Both the position numbers and the translations under genes were made by a program. The notes beneath the pieces are model-generated. The model ran no database searches. It saw nothing but the letters and a program-made list of their open reading frames with translations, and was not told the origin of the DNA. From Streptomyces diastatochromogenes (GTDB taxonomy: Bacteria > Actinomycetota > Actinomycetes > Streptomycetales > Streptomycetaceae), in contig LRTP01000076.1 of the NCBI GenBank assembly GCA_001550305.1, forward strand, positions 1 through 57,208: a stretch of DNA of 57,208 bases, given 5' to 3'. Shown piece after piece: positions 17,419 through 26,840 of this stretch (position 1 is the first letter of the stretch; every line of letters starts with the position of its first letter).

Positions 17419-17661
17419 GTAATGTCGCATTCATTCAGTCGTGAATCGTGAAAGCGCTCCTCGCAAGGCCGGTACCAGCCGCAAGGGGCGTCGCAGATGT
17501 GGCCCGCTCGCAGGTTCGACGCGCCGGGCCACGGCGTAGGAAAGTCATGACCGGCAGCGGCCCGCGTACCGCGCTGAGGGCCCTCGTGCTCGCTGGTCAT
17601 CCACGTTTCGAACACCACGGAGTGCCGTGGTCCCACGGCCATGCCGAGGGGAGAGTTCACC

Positions 17662-19098
17662 ATGAATCCCAACCATCTGTTCATTGGCGGACGCTGGGTG
17701 CACACGTCCGGCGACCGGGTCATCAACGTCGTGTCCGCGAGTACCGGCGACCACCTCGGTGCCGTACCGGACGGTTCCCAGGGGGACATCGACCGGGCGG
17801 TCGGGGCCGCTCGTGCCGCATTCGACGCACCGACCGGCTGGGCCGCCTGGGGCACTGAACGTCGCGCGGCCGCCATGATCCGTCTTGCGGACGCGCTCGA
17901 TGCCAGGAAGGGCGCGACGTCCGACGCCGTCAGCGCGCAGAACGGCATGCCGATCACGGTCGCTCGGTCCTTCGAGGGTGTGGTGCCGTCAGCCCTGCTG
18001 CGCTATTACGCCGGTCTGGCCGACGGCATGCCGTGCGAGGAACTGCGTACCGGACTGCCCCGCGGCACCACCCTGGTCCGCCGGGAACCCGCAGGCGTCG
18101 TAGCCGCCATCATGACCTGGAACTTCCCTCAGACCATCGCTTTCTTCAAGATAGCCCCGGCTCTGGCGGCCGGTTGCGTGCTCGTCCTCAAGCCGGCGCC
18201 GGAGACGGTCCTCGACTCGGTGCTGCTGGCGGAGGCGGTCAAGGAAGCGGGCATCCCCGACGGCGTGATCAACATCGTTCCGGGCGGCCGCGACACCGGC
18301 GCGTATCTGGTCTCCCATCCTGGCGTCGACAAGGTGTCGTTCACCGGATCCACCAGAGCGGGGCGCCAAGTGGCTGCCGCATGCGCCGAGTTGCTGAGGC
18401 CGGTGACCCTGGAACTGGGAGGCAAGTCCGCCGCCGTCGTCCTGGACGACGCCGACCTCGCCGCGAACGCAGAGCAGTTCTTCATGGCCAGTCTGCTGAA
18501 CAACGGTCAGACCTGTTACGCGAGCACCAGGATCCTGGCCTCCCGCAGCAGGTATCGGGAAGTGGTCGAGTTCTGTACGGCGATGGCCCGCGACGCCGTC
18601 GTGGGTGACGCGCTCGACCCCGACACCCAGATCGGCCCGCTCGTCAGCCTGCGCCAGCGCGAACGTGTGCTGGGTTACATCAAGACCGGCCTCAACGAGG
18701 GAGCTCGGCTCACCACCGGAGGAGGCCGGCCGCCCGGCCTCGATCGAGGCTGGTTCGTCGAACCCACCGTATTCGCCGACGTCGAGAACTCATCGACCAT
18801 CGCGCAGGAAGAGATCTTCGGCCCCGTCCTCACGATCACGTCCTACGACGGCGAGGACGAGGCAGTGCGCCTGGCGAACGAGTCGGCCTACGGCCTCGCC
18901 GGCACCGTCTGGACCACGGACGTGGACCACGGTGCCCAGGTGGCCCGCCGAATCCGCACCGGCACCGTCGGGCTCAACGGCTATCTGCCCGACCTCACCT
19001 CCCCCTACGGAGGCAGGAAGGCCAGCGGACTCGGCAGCGAACTGGGGCCCGAGGGGCTTCACGCATACCAGCAAGTCCAGTCGATCTACCACCCCTGA
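17662..19098 (+). CDS. NAD(P)-dependent aldehyde dehydrogenase
   Basis: This 478-residue enzyme starts at ATG 17662 with GGGGAGAG upstream. The N-terminus is HLFIGGRWVHTSGDRVINVV. The cofactor site TWNFPQTIAFFKIAPALAAG is present, as are the catalytic glutamate in LELGGKSAAVV and the catalytic cysteine in NNGQTCYASTRI. EEIFGPVLTI and the C-terminal YGGRKASGLGSELG are intact. It oxidises an aldehyde to the acid. With the GMC oxidoreductase 73 bp downstream it would carry out two steps, alcohol to acid. Confidence 0.95.
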   Translation: MNPNHLFIGGRWVHTSGDRVINVVSASTGDHLGAVPDGSQGDIDRAVGAARAAFDAPTGWAAWGTERRAAAMIRLADALDARKGATSDAVSAQNGMPITVARSFEGVVPSALLRYYAGLADGMPCEELRTGLPRGTTLVRREPAGVVAAIMTWNFPQTIAFFKIAPALAAGCVLVLKPAPETVLDSVLLAEAVKEAGIPDGVINIVPGGRDTGAYLVSHPGVDKVSFTGSTRAGRQVAAACAELLRPVTLELGGKSAAVVLDDADLAANAEQFFMASLLNNGQTCYASTRILASRSRYREVVEFCTAMARDAVVGDALDPDTQIGPLVSLRQRERVLGYIKTGLNEGARLTTGGGRPPGLDRGWFVEPTVFADVENSSTIAQEEIFGPVLTITSYDGEDEAVRLANESAYGLAGTVWTTDVDHGAQVARRIRTGTVGLNGYLPDLTSPYGGRKASGLGSELGPEGLHAYQQVQSIYHP

Positions 19099-19171
19099 TG
19101 CGACGGCCGGCACGCGTCGCCCGGCTCGGGCGAGTCCGGGCGACGACCATCCGGCAGGCGAGGGAGCCAGC

Positions 19172-20797
19172 ATGACCTCCACCGGAACCGAAGGATTCGA
19201 CTACGTCATCGTGGGCGCCGGCAGCGCCGGTTGTGTGCTCGCAGACCGCCTGAGCCGCGACGACCGCGTCCGCGTGCTGCTCCTCGAAGCGGGCGGCCCC
19301 GACACCGACGAACTCATCCACATCCCGGCCGCGCTCGGAATGCTCTTCGGATCGCATTCCGACTGGAGCTACCGGACGGTCGAGCAGCCCCAGCCGGGCC
19401 GCACGTTCTCCTGGCCCCGGGGCAAGACGCTGGGCGGGTCGTCATCCACCAACGTCATGATCTACACCCGGGGCAACCGGCACGACTACGACGGCTGGCG
19501 TGACGAGTACGGCGCGAAAGGCTGGGGCTACGACGACGTCCTGCCGTATTTCGTGAAGTCCGAGTCGAACCGCCGCCTCGGCGAGCCCTACCACGGTTCG
19601 GACGGACCCCTGCACGTCGAAGACCGCGTCTACACCCACGAACTCTCACGGTCCTGGCTCGACGCGGCCGTGGAATGGGGGCTGGACCGCACCGACGACT
19701 TCGCGGGGGAGTCCCCTGTGGGCGCCGGTTTGTACCAGGTGACATGCCATCACGGGCGACGGTGGTCCGCGGCCGACGCCTATCTGCGCCCGGCCCTTGA
19801 CCGACCCAACCTCACGGTACGCACCGGCGCCCTGGCAACAAAGATCACACTCGACGGATCACGCGCGACCGGCGTCACCTATCTCCGGGACGGACAGGAG
19901 CGGGCGGCCCACGCCGACCGGGAGATCCTGCTCTGCGGCGGATCCATCAACTCGCCCCAGCTGCTGCTCCTGTCGGGCATAGGCGACCCCGACGAGCTGC
20001 ACGATGTGGGCATAGACGTCCGCGTCCCCCTGCCGGGGGTCGGGCGGAACCTGCAAGACCATTTGATGGCTCCCGTCGTGTGGGACACCCGCAACTCCAC
20101 TGACATCGTCCGGGACCTGCTCACCCCGGACAACCTCGAACGGTGGCGAGCCCACGGCGACGGGCCCTTCGCCTCCAACTACGGCGAAGTCGGCGCGTTC
20201 CTCAACGTCACGGACGGCAACAGCCGTCCTGACGTCCAGCTGGTGGGAGGAGCCACGGCACTCATTCTCAGCGGTGAGGAAGTACCCGACCGGCCGGTGT
20301 TCACGATGAACTGCTGCCCCCTGAACCCGCGGACTCGCGGCACCGTCCGTCTCGCGTCGGCTGATCCGCAGGCCCCGCCGCTGATCGATCCCCGCTACTT
20401 CGACGTACCCGCGGATGTGTCGGTCATGGTCGCCGGACTCAGAGCGGTCATGGGCATCGCCCACTGCGCACCGTTCGCCGCGTACCTGGCGCGGGCGTAC
20501 CTGCCGGCCAGGGACGACCTGGACAGTCTGGACGGCATGGACGACGCGGCTCTCGAAGAGCACGTCCGCAGGTGGAGTGCCACGTCGTATCACCCAGTGG
20601 GCACCTGTGCCATGGGAACCGGAGACGACTCCGTCGTCAATGCGGACCTGGAGGTCTACGGAGTCGAGCGACTCCGTGTCGTCGACGCCTCGGTCATGCC
20701 GACTGTCATCAGCGGAAACACCAACGCACCCACGATCATGATCGCCGAAAAGGCGGCCGCGCTGATCGGGGAGCAGCGTCGCCGTCAAAGTGGCTGA
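19172..20797 (+). CDS. GMC-family FAD oxidoreductase (choline/alcohol dehydrogenase type)
   Basis: This 541-residue flavoenzyme has an N-terminal FAD site (FDYVIVGAGSAGCVLADRLS). GMC signature 1 is around RGKTLGGSSSTNVMIYTRGN, and signature 2 is GGSINSPQLLLLSGIGDP. The C-terminal catalytic histidine region is SYHPVGTCAMG with SGNTNAPTIMIAEKAA. It probably oxidises a primary alcohol to an aldehyde that the preceding enzyme completes. Overall similarity is to choline dehydrogenase/BetA, but the substrate is not determined. Confidence 0.93.
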   Translation: MTSTGTEGFDYVIVGAGSAGCVLADRLSRDDRVRVLLLEAGGPDTDELIHIPAALGMLFGSHSDWSYRTVEQPQPGRTFSWPRGKTLGGSSSTNVMIYTRGNRHDYDGWRDEYGAKGWGYDDVLPYFVKSESNRRLGEPYHGSDGPLHVEDRVYTHELSRSWLDAAVEWGLDRTDDFAGESPVGAGLYQVTCHHGRRWSAADAYLRPALDRPNLTVRTGALATKITLDGSRATGVTYLRDGQERAAHADREILLCGGSINSPQLLLLSGIGDPDELHDVGIDVRVPLPGVGRNLQDHLMAPVVWDTRNSTDIVRDLLTPDNLERWRAHGDGPFASNYGEVGAFLNVTDGNSRPDVQLVGGATALILSGEEVPDRPVFTMNCCPLNPRTRGTVRLASADPQAPPLIDPRYFDVPADVSVMVAGLRAVMGIAHCAPFAAYLARAYLPARDDLDSLDGMDDAALEEHVRRWSATSYHPVGTCAMGTGDDSVVNADLEVYGVERLRVVDASVMPTVISGNTNAPTIMIAEKAAALIGEQRRRQSG

Positions 20798-21324
20798 CCA
20801 CACCAGGCGGCCGCAGCCAAAGGTCTGATCAAGGGCCTCCAGTGGGCGGTGGAGCCGGCCAAGGCATCCGGACGGCCGTCCATCGCCCTGACCGGCGCCT
20901 GCCTGGGCGAGAACACTGATCTCTACGTGGCGGTCGACGACGCCGGCGAATGCGGTCACGGCGGCGACTCTTACACCCAGAGACGCGGCGGCCGTCCACG
21001 TGGCCCGCATGTGTGATCAACAGTCCCACCAGCAGGTCGGGGAGGAGCACCAGACGCAGTTCCTGGTGGTCGCGGTCCTGAAGACGGGGTCATCAGAGGT
21101 GCGTTCCTCTGCCGGTTCGGGCCTGCAGCAGTGATGCCCGGGACGGGGCTCTGCTCTGCAGCGGTTCAAGTCCCTTCCAACGCCGCTGGTCGGCGACGGC
21201 AGGGGTGGCCGCAACCAGTTCAACGTCCAGGCAAGCGGCCCCGGTCAGGAGATAGGACTGTCACCGGACGGGGACGACGTCCTGCCCCCGAAATGGCTTC
21301 GAACGCCCACGCAGCTGCGAGCTG
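20798..21324. other. intergenic stretch, possible short coding relic
   Basis: Bases about 20806-21016 (+) have a frame reading AAAKGLIKGLQWAVEPAKAS and ACLGENTDLYVAVDDAGECG with coding-like base use, but no start with an RBS and no family I recognise. The rest shows nothing supportable. Confidence 0.3.
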
Positions 21325-21357
21325 GGGCCTGTCCGGCGGATCCTGCCGGACAGGCCC
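21325..21357. terminator. strong bidirectional hairpin before the DUF1062 gene end
   Basis: GGGCCTGTCCGGC (21325-21337) and GCCGGACAGGCCC (21345-21357) form a perfect 13-bp stem with a 7-base loop. It lies 18 bp past the DUF1062 stop and faces the plus-strand GMC operon from the other side. Confidence 0.8.
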
Positions 21358-21374
21358 TTGGTCCCGAGGAGGGC

Positions 21375-21923
21375 TCAGCGCTTGAGCGTGAAGGTGAAGT
21401 CGCCGGAGAGCTTGCCGCTCAGCCGGACTGCCGAAACGAGTTTCTCCTCCGTGATCAGTCTCTCGACCTCGGCCCGCGAAAGACCGCACCCTTCAGCGAT
21501 CAGTCGCACCGGCCGGACAGGGATCCGCGCCGCAAAGCGGACCGAGACGTCGATCACCTCGCGGTCCAGGTGATCCGATCCGCCGGTGTCGAGGCGCCAT
21601 GCGTTGTCCCAGTCGAGGGCGATGCGACTACGGCGCCGCACGACCGGATCCTGGAGCAACTCAGCTGCCAGGCCAGGGTCGTTGTCATGCATCCGGTCCA
21701 GCAGCTCAGGTCGTACGGAGCGCACGTTCATCCGCTCCAGGACCGCTAGCTTTGCCGTTTCCCCGCAAGCGGTACACAGCGCGAGGAGCCAGGCGTCGAT
21801 GAGCTTGTGGTTGGCGTTGACGCGAAATTTACCGCTTGTCCGGAATCGCTCGGACGCGCACGCGTGGCAACGGCGGCGAACGAGCGGCAGGCAGGTGGGC
21901 ATGACCACCCAGTTTTCGAGCAC
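21375..21923 (-). CDS. DUF1062 domain-containing protein
   Basis: This 182-residue protein starts at GTG 21923 (LENWVVMPTCLPLVRRRCHA). CHAC near residue 19 and CTACGE near residue 52 could form a zinc ribbon. The central MNVRSVRPELLDRMHDNDPG and SRIALDWDNAWRLDTGGSDH and the C-terminal GCGLSRAEVERLITEEKL are the DUF1062 pattern. Function is unknown; such genes occur as single copies in many Streptomyces. Confidence 0.85.
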   Translation of the reverse strand: MLENWVVMPTCLPLVRRRCHACASERFRTSGKFRVNANHKLIDAWLLALCTACGETAKLAVLERMNVRSVRPELLDRMHDNDPGLAAELLQDPVVRRRSRIALDWDNAWRLDTGGSDHLDREVIDVSVRFAARIPVRPVRLIAEGCGLSRAEVERLITEEKLVSAVRLSGKLSGDFTFTLKR

Positions 21924-22133
21924 AGAAGTACACCGGTTTCAGTGAGAAGTCCGCAGCAAAAAGGAGCGCGGCGCACATGCGCGACGCGCGACAAATCAGC
22001 GCTCGGGAGGTCTCACAGGGTGTACAACGGCACGTCCTTGACCAGACGACTTGGTTCGGCAGCACGGTAATGGCGCAATGTGGCGCTGTTCCACTGGTTT
22101 TCGAGCGCCTCACCGCCAGGGTTCATCCAGCGG

Positions 22134-22550
22134 ATCACGGACGAAGCCAGAGCCGGATCGCGGCAACGGTGACGCTGCCGTGGAAGCCGCAGGCCCGCTT
22201 GTCGTGCCTCGCGGCCACGGCCCGGAGGTTTTTGAGCCTGTTCATCGTCCGTTCGATCTCGCTCTTGCGTTTGTGGCAGTCCGCCCCGGAGGGTCCGAGT
22301 CCCTCGTCGGGGAGGTGCTTTCGGGGCGTGCGTCCTTCCCGTCACTCGCGGCGGCTTCTTGCGCGCGCCGACGGCGTGTTGGTGGGCGCGATGGGAGATG
22401 GAATCCCACGCTCGCCACGGACCAGTCGATGCGGCCGGCCGCGTCGGCGTCGGCTTGGACGGTCCGCAGGATCCTGTCCCACGGGGTGGCCGTACGACTG
22501 GTTGGACGCGCCGTTCCCGGAAAGCGGCCACCCACATCGTCTGTGTCATC
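22134..22550 (-). pseudogene. IS5-family transposase remnant
   Basis: Pieces in different frames match an IS5-type transposase: WDRILRTVQADADAAGRIDW and HRAHQHAVGARKK in the middle, and a C-terminus reading IERTMNRLKNLRAVAARHDK then RACGFHGSVTVAAIRLWLRP and a stop near 22134. The central catalytic region is deleted. Confidence 0.75.
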
Positions 22551-22642
22551 GGCGCCTCGGCCCGAGGTGGGAAGGCGCCTCGTTCGGGTTCGGTTTCGTC
22601 ACACCTATCCCCGTGCTGTACGCCTTGCTGTACGGTCGGAAC

Positions 22643-22894
22643 ATGTCGAAGTCAGTGACAATCCGCGTCCCCGAAGAGCTCCACGCTCAGCTGCAGGAGC
22701 GTGCCGAAGCCGAGGGCACCACGGTCACCGCTCTCATCACCGAGGCCGCGCACAACGCGGTCCGCGATCCCCGCCTGGACAGCGCCGCCGACGTCTTCCG
22801 TGCGTTCGTCGCCGACAACGCGGCCGCGTTCGACGCGGCGTTTCCCGACGACGCTCCCGCCCGGCTGGACGCCTCTGGACGGACTGCTGCCTGA
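22643..22894 (+). CDS. ribbon-helix-helix antitoxin
   Basis: This 83-residue protein with the RHH fold (SKSVTIRVPEELHAQLQERA, EGTTVTALITEAAHNAV) has a C-terminal acidic tail that would cover the toxin. It is followed after 2 bp by the Doc-like toxin gene, giving a standard type II operon order with translational coupling. Confidence 0.88.
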   Translation: MSKSVTIRVPEELHAQLQERAEAEGTTVTALITEAAHNAVRDPRLDSAADVFRAFVADNAAAFDAAFPDDAPARLDASGRTAA

Positions 22895-22896
22895 CC

Positions 22897-23268
22897 ATGG
22901 AGCTCCATATCGACATCCGCTGGCTGCTGGAGCGCCAGTCGGAAGTGCTGCCCAAGCACCCTTCGGTCCACGACTTCTCCAACCTCGTGGCCGCCGTCGC
23001 GCGCCACCGGGTCAACACCCCCCAGGTCGGCGTCGCCGTCGACAACGCCTGGCGGGCGGCGGCCCTGATGCACGCGATCATCCGGCTGCGCCCCCTCCCG
23101 GCCCGCAACGCCTTGTACGGTGCCGCGATCGTCACGGCGTACATGGGCGCCGCGGGCGAGGCCGTGGACCCGCCGTACGGTGCGCTGATCGACCTCGCCC
23201 GCGACATCGACGCCGGCCGTGTCGACGGGTACGACGCAGCCGACCGCATCCGCTCCTGGCGGATCTGA
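22897..23268 (+). CDS. Doc-like (Fic family) toxin
   Basis: This 123-residue protein begins MELHIDIRWLLERQSEVLPK and ends GYDAADRIRSWRI, as in the Streptomyces Doc-like toxin family. The place of the canonical Fic motif HPFxxGNxR holds LRPLPARNALYGAAIVTAYM, so the catalytic histidine and glycine are not conserved. The ATG at 22897 follows the antitoxin stop by 2 bp. Activity (for example kinase-like modification by Doc) is not assured by the motif. Confidence 0.8.
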   Translation: MELHIDIRWLLERQSEVLPKHPSVHDFSNLVAAVARHRVNTPQVGVAVDNAWRAAALMHAIIRLRPLPARNALYGAAIVTAYMGAAGEAVDPPYGALIDLARDIDAGRVDGYDAADRIRSWRI

Positions 23269-23270
23269 AC

Positions 23271-23693
23271 TCACTCCATGTGCAGCGCCTGGTGCAGCGA
23301 GGTGTGCAGGAGCAGGGCTCCTCCCGACAGCCATAGCCGGTCCCCGGTGCGGCCGGGCCGGTCGTGTGTCGCTCCGTCGTGGGTGAGACGCAGTTGTACG
23401 GCGAAGAAAGCCAAGGCCGCGCCCAATGCCACCAGCATCGCAGGCACGAATTGGGCGGCCCAGCCGCCCGGAAGCGTGGGGAGATTCTTCCCCCAGAAGA
23501 AGACAGGGAAGCCCAGCAGCAACAGGACAAGGCCCGAGCCCAGCAGCCAGAGGATCACCTTGCTGCGACGGGCCGCGTGCCGTGGCCCGCTGAGCGACTG
23601 TCCCGCCCAGCCAAGCACCAGCAGCACGATCAGCCCGCACCCGAGCAGGAACCACAGCGGCAGGAAGATGGCGTCCGGGCTCTCGGCCAGCAT
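23271..23693 (-). CDS. four-helix hypothetical membrane protein
   Basis: This 140-residue protein has helices at about 9-27 (IFLPLWFLLGCGLIVLLVLG), 44-66 (SKVILWLLGSGLVLLLLGFP), 80-100 (FVPAMLVALGAALAFFAVQL), and a weak C-terminal one. It is convergent with the toxin gene, with only 2 bp between the two stop codons. No family recognised. Confidence 0.75.
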   Translation of the reverse strand: MLAESPDAIFLPLWFLLGCGLIVLLVLGWAGQSLSGPRHAARRSKVILWLLGSGLVLLLLGFPVFFWGKNLPTLPGGWAAQFVPAMLVALGAALAFFAVQLRLTHDGATHDRPGRTGDRLWLSGGALLLHTSLHQALHME

Positions 23694-23966
23694 GGGCTGT
23701 ACGGCCCGGTCTGTTCATCGGTTGCCCTGCCCGCACGCGAGGCGAGTCCGCTCGAATGACCATGCGCTTCAGCCGTGCTCCCGAACGGCGATTTGCCCGA
23801 GCTTCTCGCCCGGCGTGACCTTCCCGCACCGGAACTGCCATGAGGTGCCGCGGGGAGGCGGGCGTGGTCGCGGAGCCGCTCTGATTCCTTCAGACCTGGG
23901 CTCCACCCGGACCCTGCGCGCCCGGCCAACCCGACGCACGGACGCACCCCTGCGTACCCTGTCTCC

Positions 23967-24923
23967 GTGTCAGCCTCCCGCCTGCGTCGCGTCGCCGTCC
24001 TTGTGCTCGAGGGTGCGAAGCCGCTCGATGTCGGAATCCCCGCGCAGGTGTTCACCACGCGCGCGAGCATGCCGTACGAGGTGCGGCTGTGCGGCGCGGC
24101 GCCTGGTCTCGTGACCGGTGGCGACGGCCTTTCGTATCACGTCGCCGACGGCCTTGACGCACTTGCGTGGGCCGACATCGTCTTCATCCCCGGCTATCGG
24201 TTCCCGGACCGTGACGATCCGCCGCAGGCCGTCGTCGACGCGCTGATCGCTGCCCACGACCGGGGCGCGCGGCTCGCCGCCATCTCGACGGGCGCCTTCG
24301 CGCTCGCCGCGACAGGCCTGCTCGACGGCAGGCGTGCCACGACGCACTGGCACTACACACGGGCGCTGGTGGCGAGGCATCCGCTCGTCGAGGTCGACGA
24401 GAACGTTCTGTTCGTCGACGAGGGCAGCGTGCTGACGTCGGCCGGCGCCGCCTCGGGCATTGACCTGTGCCTGCACATTCTGCGCGGCGACCTCGGGGTG
24501 GCGGCATCGAACCACGCGGCCCGGCGATTGGTCGCAGCCCCCTACCGCAGTGGCGGTCAGGCGCAGTATGTGCCGCGCAGCGTGCCTGAGCCGCTCGGTG
24601 AGCGGTTCGCCGACACCCGCGAGTGGGCGCTGCACCGGCTCGACGAGCCTCTCACCCTCGAGGTACTGGCGCGGCAGGCGGCGGTCTCGCCGCGCACGTT
24701 CTCGCGGCGCTTCGTAGCGGAGACCGGGTACACGCCGATGCAGTGGGTCATGCGGGCCCGCATCGACATGGCCCGCGAGCTGCTCGAGCGTTCGCAGCGC
24801 AGCGTCGAGCAGATCGCCACCGACGTAGGTCTCGGCACCGGTGCGAATCTGCGACTGCACTTCCATCGCATCCTCGGCACCACGCCGAGCGAGTACCGGC
24901 GCACCTTCGCCCAGGGCGAGTAG
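23967..24923 (+). CDS. GlxA-family AraC-type transcriptional regulator
   Basis: This 318-residue regulator starts at GTG 23967. The N-terminal DJ-1/PfpI-like domain (RRVAVLVLEGAKPLDVGIPA to HILRGDLGV, residues 1-175) lacks the peptidase cysteine (AISTGAFALAATG). Two AraC HTH motifs follow (LTLEVLARQAAVSPRTFSRR and SVEQIATDVGLGTGANLRLH). It is followed after 110 bp by the gap gene and may regulate it. Confidence 0.9.
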   Translation: MSASRLRRVAVLVLEGAKPLDVGIPAQVFTTRASMPYEVRLCGAAPGLVTGGDGLSYHVADGLDALAWADIVFIPGYRFPDRDDPPQAVVDALIAAHDRGARLAAISTGAFALAATGLLDGRRATTHWHYTRALVARHPLVEVDENVLFVDEGSVLTSAGAASGIDLCLHILRGDLGVAASNHAARRLVAAPYRSGGQAQYVPRSVPEPLGERFADTREWALHRLDEPLTLEVLARQAAVSPRTFSRRFVAETGYTPMQWVMRARIDMARELLERSQRSVEQIATDVGLGTGANLRLHFHRILGTTPSEYRRTFAQGE

Positions 24924-25033
24924 CCCCGCCGCCGGCGCCCTTGGCGCGATCCTTTTGAACCATGGCTATCCCGCCACTGTCACCGGTGAGTGCCCCGAGC
25001 GAGCCTTGGTGCCGAACCGAAGGGACAGCACTT

Positions 25034-26032
25034 ATGACTCGCATCGCCATCAACGGATTCGGCCGCATCGGACGCAACGTACTGCGCGCACTGCTCGAAC
25101 GCGGCAGCACTCTTGAGGTCGTCGCCGTGAACGACCTCACGGAGCCCGCCGCTCTCGCACGGCTGCTCGCCTACGACACCACGGCCGGCCGGCTCGGTCG
25201 CCCGGTGACCGTCGACGGGGACGCCCTCGTCGTCGACGGCCGTCGCATCAAGGTGCTCGCCGAGCGTGAACCGGCGCAGCTGCCGTGGGCCGAACTCGGT
25301 GTCGACATCGTCCTCGAAGCGACCGGCCGTTTCACGTCGGCGGAGGCTGCCCGCGCCCACCTCGCTGCGGGCGCGAAGAAGGTGCTGGTCAGCGCGCCGT
25401 CGGACGGCGCCGACGTCACGCTGGCGTTCGGGGTCAACAGCGACACGTACGACCCGAACCTGCACACGATCGTCTCGAACGCCTCGTGCACGACCAACGC
25501 GCTCGCACCGCTGGCCGCGGTACTCGACGAGCTCGCCGGCATTGAGCACGGCTTCATGACGACGGTGCACGCCTACACGCAGGAGCAGAACCTGCTGGAT
25601 GGTCCGCACCGCGACGCCCGTCGTGCCCGAGCTGCCGCTGTCAACATCGTGCCTACCACGACGGGCGCCGCCAAGGCGATCGGCCTCGTGCTGCCGAACC
25701 TGGCCGGCAAGCTGTCGGGCGACTCGATCCGTGTGCCGGTTCCGGTGGGCTCGATCGTCGAGCTCAACACGACCGTCACTCGTGACGTGACGCGCGACGA
25801 CGTGCTGAGCGCGTACCGCGCCGCGGCGGATGGGCCGCTCGCCGGCATCCTCGAGTACTCGGACTTCCCGCTCGTGTCCTCCGACATCACGGGCAATCCG
25901 GCCTCGTCGATCTTCGACTCGGCCCTCACCCGGGTCGACGGTCGGCACGTGAAGGTGGTCGCCTGGTACGACAACGAGTGGGGCTTCTCGAACCGCGTGA
26001 TCGACACACTCGAGCTCATCGCCACCCGCTGA
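25034..26032 (+). CDS. gap: type I glyceraldehyde-3-phosphate dehydrogenase
   Basis: This 332-residue glycolytic enzyme starts at ATG 25034 after GAAGGGA. The Rossmann motif is INGFGRIGRN. Asp in VNDLTEPAAL indicates NAD preference. The catalytic cysteine is in SNASCTTNALAP and the catalytic histidine in TTVHAYTQEQNLLDG. The C-terminal WYDNEWGFSNRVIDTLELIA is intact. It converts glyceraldehyde-3-phosphate to 1,3-bisphosphoglycerate. A copy on an accessory arm without pgk or tpi is probably a second, differently regulated isozyme. Confidence 0.95.
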   Translation: MTRIAINGFGRIGRNVLRALLERGSTLEVVAVNDLTEPAALARLLAYDTTAGRLGRPVTVDGDALVVDGRRIKVLAEREPAQLPWAELGVDIVLEATGRFTSAEAARAHLAAGAKKVLVSAPSDGADVTLAFGVNSDTYDPNLHTIVSNASCTTNALAPLAAVLDELAGIEHGFMTTVHAYTQEQNLLDGPHRDARRARAAAVNIVPTTTGAAKAIGLVLPNLAGKLSGDSIRVPVPVGSIVELNTTVTRDVTRDDVLSAYRAAADGPLAGILEYSDFPLVSSDITGNPASSIFDSALTRVDGRHVKVVAWYDNEWGFSNRVIDTLELIATR

Positions 26033-26060
26033 CCGGAGCGTGTCCGGCCACTGCGGGACA

Positions 26061-26097
26061 GGAGCGCGTCGGTACCCGACCGGTCACGACGCGCTCC
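26061..26097 (+). terminator. hairpin after gap
   Basis: GGAGCGCGTCG (26061-26071) and CGACGCGCTCC (26087-26097) form a perfect 11-bp stem. The 15-base loop contains a further CGGT/ACCG pairing. It starts 29 bp after the gap stop. Confidence 0.75.
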
Positions 26098-26204
26098 GCA
26101 CGCGGGCCCGCACAGTGCCGGACTGTCCAGGGGCAGGCTCCCATCGGCGGAGGGCAAGACCGCCCGACTGGACTCACGAGATGCGATGACGGCACTCATG
26201 CCAC

Positions 26205-26840
26205 TGGCTGGTGGTCGTCGACCAGTCGGCCTCCATCAGGACTCTGCCGCCGGCGGTGGCCCAGGACGTCGGCTGTCCGGTCGCTGATCTGCCGGGGCTG
26301 ACCGTGCGGCGGATCGACGACCTCTACCCGGGTGAGGCCAAGACGGACACGAGCGACGCGTTCATCATCGCCGACGCCGCCCGCGCGCAGGCGAGGCCGT
26401 CCGGGTCGCGAACCGACTGCACGGCCTGCTCGCCCAGGTCCACCCGTCGCTGGAACGGGTGTTGGGACCGCGGTTGCAGTACCCGGCCGTCCTCACGCTG
26501 CTGGAACGGGTTCGGACCCCCGACCCAGATCCGCAAGGCCGGCCGGCGGCGGCGCTTCCCCGACTGGCGGTCACTTCGCCGCCTACACGGGTGGCGCCCC
26601 GGCGACTCGGAGCTCGGGCTCCTCCCTCCACGGCGAACAACCTCGCGATGCTCCGGGACGCGAAGAACGAGTTGTTGCTGGCTGTTCCTGATCGCTCCAC
26701 GAAGGAGGGGGAGGCACGGCTGGATCATCGGGCTCCACCGCGCGAGGCGTGCGGACGCCTGGTCTGCCACCCGTGCGCGGCAAGCGATTGCGACCGTGAC
26801 GGAGAACCACCGGACCCAAGCGGGGATCTGGCACTAGCGC
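26205..26840 (+). pseudogene. IS110-family transposase remnant, frameshifted
   Basis: One frame gives VADLPGLTVRRIDDLYPGEA and KTDTSDAFIIADAARA, the IS110 DEDD-region signature. The next frame gives VRVANRLHGLLAQVHPSLER and VLGPRLQYPAVLTLLER. The last part ends in a degenerate C-terminus near 26837. At least two frameshifts mean it is inactive. Confidence 0.75.

Noticed and set aside
21160..21190. tRNA-like GGTTCAAGTCC sequence
   Set aside because: The flanking bases do not form a T-stem and there is no acceptor, D or anticodon arm nearby.
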